Source of the DNA: Poa pratensis
Lineage: Eukaryota; Streptophyta; Magnoliopsida; Poales; Poaceae
Length of the DNA: 64,000 nucleotides
Direction: 5' to 3'
Assembly (NCBI GenBank): GCA_947311845.1
Contig: CAMZMU010000035.1
Span: 1,011,761 to 1,075,760 of the forward strand
Within the stretch, counting starts at the first letter, position 1; each line of letters opens with the position of its first letter. Both the position numbers and the translations under genes were made by a program. The notes beneath the pieces are model-generated. The model had not been told where the DNA came from. It saw only the letters and a program-made list of their open reading frames with translations, and made no database searches. Below, piece by piece: positions 56,701-64,000 of this stretch.

Positions 56701-57832
56701 TCTGGGATGAGGCTTTACTAAGAGATAATCTTCAGACAGTAGATGTGGAGCGTATCCTGCGTATCCCTCTACCAAATTTTGGGCAGCCTGATTTTATCGC
56801 CTTGCATGCCGCTAAATCAGGTCATTTCTCTGTCAAAACCGCCTATCACCTAGAGTGGCGGACTGAATACAGAAGGAGAGCTCAACGATCTGATTCTTCT
56901 GACCGATCTACTCCGCATGAAGTGTGGAAGAGGATATGGAAAGCTAAAGTTGCTCGCAAAGTTCAGATTTTTACGTGGAGAACTTTACATGGGATCGTTC
57001 CTTGTTACTGTACGCTGGCGAATCGACACATTGGTTTGACAGTTAACTGCCCAGTGTGTACAGTTGATGCAGAGGATCTGCGTCACATGCTGTTCCAATG
57101 CCCTAGAGCCCTTGGATTTTGGGACGGTCTTGGCCTGAAAGATGTTGTTACCTTGGCGGCGAGGCTGGATGCCTCAGGTTCTTTGGTCCTAGAGGAACTG
57201 TTATGCTCTTCTACTCCTAGAGGTATTACATGCGATATCGATCACCTTGCTGAATTGGTGATGATTACCTGCTGGTACTTGTGGTGGTCTCGTAGACAGA
57301 TCAAGAACAAGGAAGCTGTGCCAAGTCCAGAGAGAACTATGATTAATATCTCTGGTATCCTTGCTAACAGTGTGAAACGGAAAGGTGCTGGTAATGCCAT
57401 CAAAAGAGATGGATGGAGCAGACCGGCCTCGGGTGTTTACAAACTCAATGTTGATGCTGCTTTCGATATAGATACAGGACGTGGTGCGATGGGTGCCATC
57501 ATCTGTGATACAGGAGGGAATTTTATTGCTGCAGCTTGTGATTACACTAATTGGGCCATCGATGCTGCATCAATGGAGGCTTCAGCTTTGCTGGAGGGAT
57601 TGAAGCTCGCAGAACAATTTGGTGCCAATTCTCTGGTGGTTGAATCCGATGCTCTGGAGGTGGTGCAAGCTGTTCTTGATCCTTCAGAGTATAGAGGCAC
57701 GAGTGCGGTCGTGGTCGATGATTGCCGGCATTTACTAACGATGTTAGGCATGGCAACAGTTCAACATTGTCCGCGAGAGGCGAATGGTGCTGCACATGCG
57801 CTTGCTCGCCACGGTTTCGTAGAGGGACTTAA
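53795..57832 (+). pseudogene. LINE ORF2 (endonuclease, reverse transcriptase, RNase H)
   Basis: Endonuclease: MKTCGYNCRGLG, DILFLSETHL, LPWLVLGDMNEIL (53795-54352, stop at 54350). Next segment to 55081 (MQRSRANWLMHGDRNTTFFH). RT: LDMHKAYDRVEW, SGIRQGDPLSPYLF (55427-55850), then a frameshift and LLYVDDSLIL (about 55828-55860). zf-RVT: VARKVQIFTWRTLHGIVP, CPVCTVDAEDLRHMLFQCP (about 56940-57110). RNase H: KLNVDAAFDIDTGRGAMG, MEASALLEGL, VESDALEVV (about 57440-57665). It would nick target DNA and reverse transcribe the LINE RNA, but five or more lesions disable it. Confidence 0.88.
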
Positions 57833-59132
57833 TGTAGGAAATATGCCCAAGAGGCAATCATCGAGATGATGATATTTCAGTGTATCCATGATTTATAATG
57901 TGCCTTGAATAATGTCTTGTATTGATTGGCGAGTTGAGGACTTGTCTGTGAAACTCATTACTTGTATGGTTATTCTAAATATGTACCTAGTCGGAGTTCA
58001 TGTGAGGACACACTTGAATATTAGACTAGCACATGTATTAGTAGATGACTATGTTTCACAAGTCATAGACATGGAGATGTCAAACTAATAATGTGGACTT
58101 ATGTTGTGAACATAGAGTTGGGATGACCCACCTTGAGACAATGAAGCAAACGTTCATAGCTCTCTCTCTACACGATGTGTTTGCTTTGTCCCTAGACCTG
58201 AGATTGTCGTGTGTACTTGAGATGTGAATTGACCTACTTTGGGGCTATCCAACGCTACACCGTGAAAGGGTAGCCATAAAGGTAGCTTACGGGTTTGTCA
58301 TGAAACATGCTGCAAGGCATAGTCAGTCAAGATGGGATTTGCCCCTCTCTTCTTGAGAGAGATATTTCTCTGGGCCCCTCGAGTGATTGGATCCAGAAAT
58401 GCATGGCTGTGCTACATAAGGTTAAGGGTTAACCTAGTATGGGATTCCGAATCACAGAATCGAGAAAGAGAGGTCAGCTGGAGGCTTGACCTAATATCGT
58501 GAGGCAAAGGGAATGGCATAAACATTGTGATGGTTCGTCCGATACGATCTTTATGTGCGTTTGGGAGTTGGCACGTTTTGCTAGAAGCCGCTACCAACTA
58601 TTGGCCGAGTAGGTGTAGTCGTGTCATGTCTAAACGTGCGTGAACCTATAGGGTCTCACACTTAAGGCAGTGAAGGCAGAATTCGGATTGGATGCGAGTT
58701 GGGCTGGAATAGACTCCACAATGGGCTTCGGTTGAGGCAGCCCAATATGGGGAGGTCTATATAAGGAGAGGAGGCTGGACGTTTTAGGGTTGCCCAATTC
58801 TGCACCACAATCCACCCAGCCACCGTCTCACCACGCCCCTGCCGCCCGCGCGGACCTAGCAGTCCGGCGAGCGGCGCCTCCACGCCGTACGTGTGGATAC
58901 CGATAGAGGTGCTGCACTTGGAGCACTTGGACGAGCCGCCGAGAGGAGCTGTTCGTGGGAGCGACTGGATCGGAGAGGATTGTACGTCTACCCTGCCCCG
59001 AATCGCTTCACCGACTTCGGCACGGCACAGCGCGTCTAGTGGTAATCCCGTGATCTATAACTGCAGCAGTTCCTTGGATGTCGCGGTAGAAAATTTTGAT
59101 TTGCGCTAGTGTAGCCTACACGCGACCCTACA
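57833..59132 (+). repeat. 5' LTR of the third Copia element
   Basis: 1300 bp. TATA box (TCTATATAAGGAG) near 58757-58769, about 375 bp before the LTR end. The start resembles a widespread Triticeae Copia LTR (TGTAGGAAATATGCCCTAGAGGC) but has an A for T change at the CAAGAGGC position. Confidence 0.9.
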
Positions 59133-59145
59133 GTGGTATCAGAGC

Positions 59146-60559
59146 CGATGCTGCCTCGTTATAGATTCGGATCATTTGCATATGTGATATGTAGATGGGG
59201 TAAGGCCGATGTGATCGGCAGTCCGTTGTAAATGTCTTGATCTGTGATCTGATTTCCGTGATCGTGTTGCAAGAGGTCGTCGAACGACTTACCCCTACCG
59301 GTCGGTTTCCGCCATCGGGGTAGACTGTGACACGTAAATCCAACAGCAGCACGCGAAGATCAATTGGATTGGTCGAATCGGAATTTAGATCATATTCATG
59401 GTGCATGAGATGCGCGGGGTGATAGATCGGATCTACCGCCGGTAACAGGTAATCTGCCAAAACGAACAGTTTCCGGTAATACGGCTGTAACTTTTGCAGA
59501 CGACCTCGGATCGAGAAAAGTGCTGAATAAAAGTTGTAGAACTTTTCATTTTACTTTGGAAAAAACCAGGGACAAAATTAGATTTGGCAAATTCGTTTCC
59601 TAAAAGGAAGTTTTAGGGGTTGCAAGTTTCGGCGTTAGAACGTCTAACTCGTTTTTGCAGATTTGTGTTTTGTGACCAGTATGGCCCATGTGTATGTGAT
59701 GCATGTGTGTAATATTTTCATGACCTGCGTGTCGTGAGTACGTCAACACGGCAGGAGCCAAATGTGTTGTCACTTATTGTATTAACGGCCTGCGTGCCGA
59801 CTTGTGATGATTCCCACACTCCATGTAATTTACATTACTAGCTGTTAGGCGTAATAGCTTGTAGTAGTTCTTGGAGGACTCATCACTCGGAGGGATGGCG
59901 CACATGGACCATGGAGATGGAGATCATCATGGTGGACAGGTTCTATGGAGATGGAGATCACCATGAGAAACGGGCCATACTGTGTCACAACTATGTGATT
60001 GCTATTCCTGTTTGTTTTACTCCTATGCATGTTAGATTCGTGGAAGTAGAACGATCCCTCACAAATGTTAAGTTAAAATGCCTCCCCAACTAAACCTTGC
60101 ACCATCCCATGTCTTCTACAATTGATGGTGAGTCTGTTGCCGCAGCACCTCAGTTTTCGTTGGCTAGATGGGTTTGTATCGGTTAGATGGTATTTTCTGT
60201 TGCCGCAGTGTGCCATTTGCCGGTAGCTTACGCGCATAAAGGGTTGGTTCACTTATCAAGGTAATCTTAACGGTTAAGCGCCTTGGGGCATAAAGGTTGG
60301 CGTTTTGACATAGAGATGTCACCCAACAACAAGAGTCATATGTGATATGATTAGCAAAGTGTTGCTTACCGATCTACCTTGTCTTCTAGCAGTGATGCAT
60401 ACATCACTAGTTGACTTGTTCGTTGCGGATCTTGAATCACTAAGTACCAAAGAGGGATGTTGGTTTTAGTGGGAGTAGACCATGTTAAATTGTTTAATGT
60501 CTTTTACTCTGTCATGGATATTTTGTCTTAGTATTTTGCATGTTTTTCTGTTGTAGATC
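59146..60559 (+). other. Untranslated leader of the third Copia element
   Basis: About 1.4 kb between the primer-binding site and gag. No coding region is supported. Bases 59895-59960 contain a short repeat (ATGGAGATGGAGATCA twice). Confidence 0.7.
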
Positions 60560-61390
60560 AATGGCACGTAACCAACCCACCCCTTTTGCTTTGCGTTCCA
60601 TCCTTGAGAAAGAAAAGTTAACTGGAACAAACTATTCGGATTGGATCCGGAATCTGAGAATTGTTCTCAGGGCTGATAAGAAGGAAAGTGTTCTGGATAC
60701 CCCAATCCCAGATGAACCTCTTGACACCGACACTGCTGCCATTAGGCTGCCTACAAGAGAGCATGTGATGAGTCTCTTGAGGTTAGCTGCCTTATGCTTG
60801 CATGCATGGAACCCGACCTTCAAAAGCAGTTTGATGGTCAGGAAGCGTACGATATGATCGTTGCGCTTAAGGACATGTTCCAGACCCAGGCCAGGACTGA
60901 AAGGTTCAATCGCTAAGGCCTTTGGTGAATGCAAGCTAGCTGAGGGCGGCAGTAGGCCCGCACGTGATCAAGATGCTTGGTTACGCGCAGACTTTGGACA
61001 AACTGGGTTTTCCATTGGGCCGAGAGTTGGCCACTGATTTCATTTTGGCGTCGCTTCCAGCCAGCTATGGGCATTTCATTTCGAACTACCATATGCATGG
61101 GGGAAAAGGACCTTAATGAACTTTGTGGATGCTCAAGACGGCAGAGTGTGACATTAAGAAGTGTGCAGGGCATGGCCAAGTGTTGGCTGTGCAGAACAAG
61201 CCTAGCTTCAAGAAGCATGGAAAGGCTAAGGAAAAGCAAGGCTAAAGATTGATCTCCAAGCCAAAGCCTAAGCCAAAGATGGACCTAAACCTGACACAGA
61301 ATGTTACTACTGCCATGAGTCTGGACACTGGAAGAGAAACTGCAGCAAGTACCTTGCTTCTTTGAAGAAGAGTGGGAGTAAGACTTCTGC
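60560..61390 (+). pseudogene. Degenerate gag of the third Copia element
   Basis: Starts MARNQPTPFALRSILEKEKL at 60561, then LTGTNYSDWIRNLRIVL, a typical Copia gag N-terminus. Multiple frameshifts follow. The zinc knuckle CYYCHESGHWKRNC (about 61303-61344) is readable in one frame. Confidence 0.82.
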
Positions 61391-61402
61391 TCAGGTACGC
61401 TT

Positions 61403-62580
61403 GTGGTTAATGTTATAGACATTTTTCTCGCTGACTCCATTATTAACTCTTGGGTATTTGATACCGGATCGGTTGCTCACATTTGCAAATCGATGCAGGG
61501 GCTAGTAAGGAGTAGAAGCGTGAGACAAGGAGAAGTTGATCTTCGCGTCGGAAATAATGCAAAGGTTGCTGCGTTGTCCGTTGGCGTCATGCAACTGCAC
61601 CTCCCTTCAGGATTTATTATGGAATTGAATAATTGTTATTATGTTCCAGCTTTAAGTCGAAACATTATTTCTCCTTCATGTTTGATGCGAGATGGTTATT
61701 CATTTGCGAGTAAAAACAATGGTTGTTCTATCTCTAAGAATGATATGTTTGTGGCTTTTGCTTCCATTGTGAATGGGTTGTTTATTTTGAATCCTGATGA
61801 TGTTCATGATGATGAGCAAGTTTATAACATAAGTGCTAAAAGGCTTCGGCCTAATGATTTGAATCCCACCTATGTTTGGCATTGTCGTTTGGGTCATATA
61901 AGTGAAAAGCGCATGAAGAAACTCCATTCTGATGGACTTCTAACTTCGTTTGATTTTGAATCATACGAGACATGTGAAGCTTGTTTGCTTGGGAAGATGA
62001 CCAAGTCGCCTTTCAATGGTTCTCCTGAAAGGGCGACGGACTTACTGGAACTAATACATACTGATGTATGTGGACCAATGAGCACGACCGCTAGAGGTGG
62101 TTTTCACTACTTCATAACTTTCACTGATGACTTTAGTAGATATGGATATGTCTACCTAATGAGGCATAAGTCTGAAACTTTTGAAAAGTTCAAAGAGTTC
62201 CAGAATGAAGTAGAGAATCAACGTGGCAAGAAAATTAAGGCTCTACGATCAGATCGTGGAGGAGAATATTTGAGTCACGAATTTAGCAATCATCTGAAGA
62301 GTTGCGGAATTGTTCCTCAACTTACGCCGCCCGGAACGCCTCAAAGAAACGGGGTTTCCGAACGACGTAATCGGACTTTGTTGGACATGGTTCGATCAAT
62401 GATGAGCCAGTCAGATCTACCATTATCGTTTTGGGGTTTCGCTCTAGAATCAGCAGCTCTTACACTAAACAGGGCACCATCTAAATCCGTAGCTAAGACA
62501 CCATATGAGATGTGGTATGGGAAGAGTCCCAACTTGTCATGGCTAAAATTTGGGGTTGTGACGCCTTTGTCAAGCGACTT
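61403..62580 (+). pseudogene. Protease and integrase of the third Copia element
   Basis: Protease WVFDTGSVAHICKS (about 61451-61492), where the usual TGA(T/S) reads TGSV. GAG-pre-integrase WHCRLGHISEKRMKKLHSDG and CEACLLGKMTKSPF (about 61878-62015). Integrase [37 protein letters not shown] and GVSERRNRTLLDMVR (about 62050-62395). Open to about 62560, where a frameshift moves to the next frame. Confidence 0.9.
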
Positions 62581-63876
62581 CAGTCGGACAAGCTCACACC
62601 TAAGTCGGATAAATGCATTTTCGTGGGATATCCAAAGAACACGATTGGATATTACTTCTACAACCGAGAAGAGGGCAAAGTGTTTGTCGCTCGAAGCGGT
62701 GTTTTCCTTGAGAAAGAGTTTCTCTCTAAGGGAGCAAGTGGAAGAACGGTGCAGCTTGATGAGGTTCAAGTTGAGCCCACCGGGGAGGACTCAACGAATG
62801 ATGCCATCATGGCAGCACGAGTTGAGGAACCCGTGGCAAAAGAAACACCGGCACTACGAAGGTCAGAAAGGATTCGCAACGCGCGGGAAATATTATTGTT
62901 AGACAATGATACGCGTGAAATATTATTGTTGGACAATGATGAACCTTCGACCTATGCGGAAGCAATGATGGACCCAGACTCTGAGAAATGGCAAAGTGCC
63001 ATGAGATCCGAAATAGATTCCATGGATGAAAATCAAGTTTGGAACTTGGTTGACCTGCCTGATGGTCATAGGACCATCGAGTGCAAATGGATCTATAAGA
63101 AAAAGATTGATATGGATGGAAATGTTCACATCTATAAAGCTCGACTTGTCGCAAAAGGTTTTCGACAAGTTCAAGGAGTTGACTACGAGGAGACCTTCTC
63201 GCCCGTAGTGATGCTTAAATCTATTCGGATAATTCTAGCTATTGCTGCATATTTTGACTATGAGATATGGCAAATGGATGTCAAGACAGCTTTCCTGAAT
63301 GGAAACCTTGCCGAGGACGTGTATATGATGCAGCCCGAGGGTTTTGTCGATCCTAAAAATGCTGGAAAGGTTTGCAAACTTCGGAAGTCCATTTATGGAC
63401 TGAAGCAAGCATCTCGGAGTTGGAATATTCGTTTTGATGAAGTAGTCCAAGGATTTGGCTTCACCAAAATCGAATCAGAGTCTTGTGTTTACAAGAAAGT
63501 TAGTGGGAGCTCGCTCGTATTTCTAATCTTGTATGTGGATGACATACTACTGATTGGAAATGACATTCCTATGCTTGAATCCGTAAAGACTTCGTTGAAG
63601 AATAGTTTTTCAATGAAGGACTTAGGAGAAGCAGCATACATTCTGGGAATTAAGATCTATAGAGATAGATCAAAGAGGCTAATTGGATTAAGCCAGAGTA
63701 CATACCTTGACAAGGTGCTAGAACGGTTCGGCATGGAAGAGGCTAAGAAAGGGTTCTTGCCTATGTCACATGGTATAAACCTTAGCAAGACTCAGTGTCC
63801 TTCGACTACTGATGAGCGAGAGCGCATGAAAAGATCAAATACGCTTCGGCAATTGGATCTATCATGTATGCTATGA
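62512..63876 (+). pseudogene. Reverse transcriptase region of the third Copia element
   Basis: Open from 62512. Integrase C-terminal IFVGYPKNTIGYYFYN (about 62616-62665), then a linker with two tandem copies of REILLLDND (30-bp direct repeat at 62884-62943). RT: CKWIYKKKIDMDG, KARLVAKGFRQ, DVKTAFLNGNL, YGLKQASRSWN and the catalytic ILYVDDILLIG (about 63525-63555). A frameshift near 63835 separates it from CTRPDVSYALSVTSRYQADP (about 63880-63940), the start of the RNase H region, at the window end. Confidence 0.92.
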
Positions 63877-64000
63877 TTTGTACTCGCCCAGATGTTTCTT
63901 ATGCTCTAAGTGTTACGAGCAGGTACCAAGCTGATCCCGGTGAAGTCACTGGACAGCGGTAAAGAATATCCTTAAGTACTTGAAAAGGACTAAGGATATG

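Larger units (their letters stand above)
52447..57832 (+). mobile_element. L1-type LINE, interrupted by the third Copia element
   Basis: Domain order ORF1 (DUF4283 plus zinc knuckle), then ORF2 with AP-type endonuclease, reverse transcriptase, zf-RVT and RNase H, as in plant L1-clade LINEs. Multiple frameshifts and stops. The 5' boundary is uncertain (placed after the stop at 52446). The 3' end is cut at 57832 by an LTR with CTTAA as its left flank, so the LINE tail must lie beyond the window. Confidence 0.88.
57833..64000 (+). mobile_element. Copia LTR retrotransposon, truncated by the window edge
   Basis: The 5' LTR is 57833-59132 (TGTAGGAAATATGCCC...CCTACA), followed after one base by the primer-binding site TGGTATCAGAGCC at 59134. 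Domains gag, protease, integrase and RT follow in Copia order. The 3' LTR lies outside the window. The left flank CTTAA (57828-57832) is the expected 5-bp duplication but its partner cannot be checked. Confidence 0.93.

Noticed and set aside
59134..59146. tRNA gene at the TGGTATCAGAGC site
   Set aside because: It is the primer-binding site complementary to the tRNA 3' end, not a tRNA gene.

Overview
The window is almost certainly from the nuclear genome of a Triticeae grass (wheat, Aegilops or a relative). It holds long nested LTR retrotransposons with 5-bp target duplications, CACTA elements, a Stowaway-type MITE, a small Helitron, an L1-type LINE and a decayed NLR gene. It has no bacterial-type gene layout, rRNA, tRNA or CRISPR. 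Most of the 64 kb is transposable-element sequence, and nearly all coding regions are broken by frameshifts or stops.

Layout. 1-1446: AT-rich repeats and one end of a CACTA element. 2150-6767 (minus): a coiled-coil NLR resistance pseudogene split by a solo LTR (3966-5544, duplication CCCAT). 6861-19614: a Copia element (duplication AGTAG) inserted just upstream of the NLR start codon, itself split by a non-autonomous LTR element (11007-17312, duplication AGCCG). 20353-31065: remnants of a two-exon host gene split by a complete 9.8-kb CACTA element (20621-30451). 31565-32480: a 916-bp Helitron carrying a gene fragment. 32680-35767: unassigned DNA with a short duplicated exon-like cassette. 35773-44966 (minus): a Copia element with 139-bp LTRs and unusual TG...CT ends (duplication AAAGC), split by a 4.4-kb non-coding LTR element (36233-40620, duplication CCATT). 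45050-45467 (minus): a small secreted cysteine-rich peptide gene. 45747-45850: Stowaway-type MITE. 46741-51690: retroposon debris and GC-rich unassigned DNA. 51990-57832: a DUF4283-type gene remnant followed by a LINE. 57833-64000: a third Copia element, inserted in the LINE and running off the window.

The most unusual region is the front half of the CACTA element. A TATA box is followed by two tandem paralogous hairpins whose arms differ by compensatory changes. Then come a second TATA box with a decayed DUF4283-like reading frame, a 353-bp tandem repeat, a ~209-nt long foldback and finally the transposase gene. The hairpin pair looks like a transposon-borne small-RNA locus. That is an inference from sequence and would need small-RNA data.

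Boundaries of elements with matching target duplications were read base by base and are reliable. Family names are given only where domains or termini support them. No homology search was possible.
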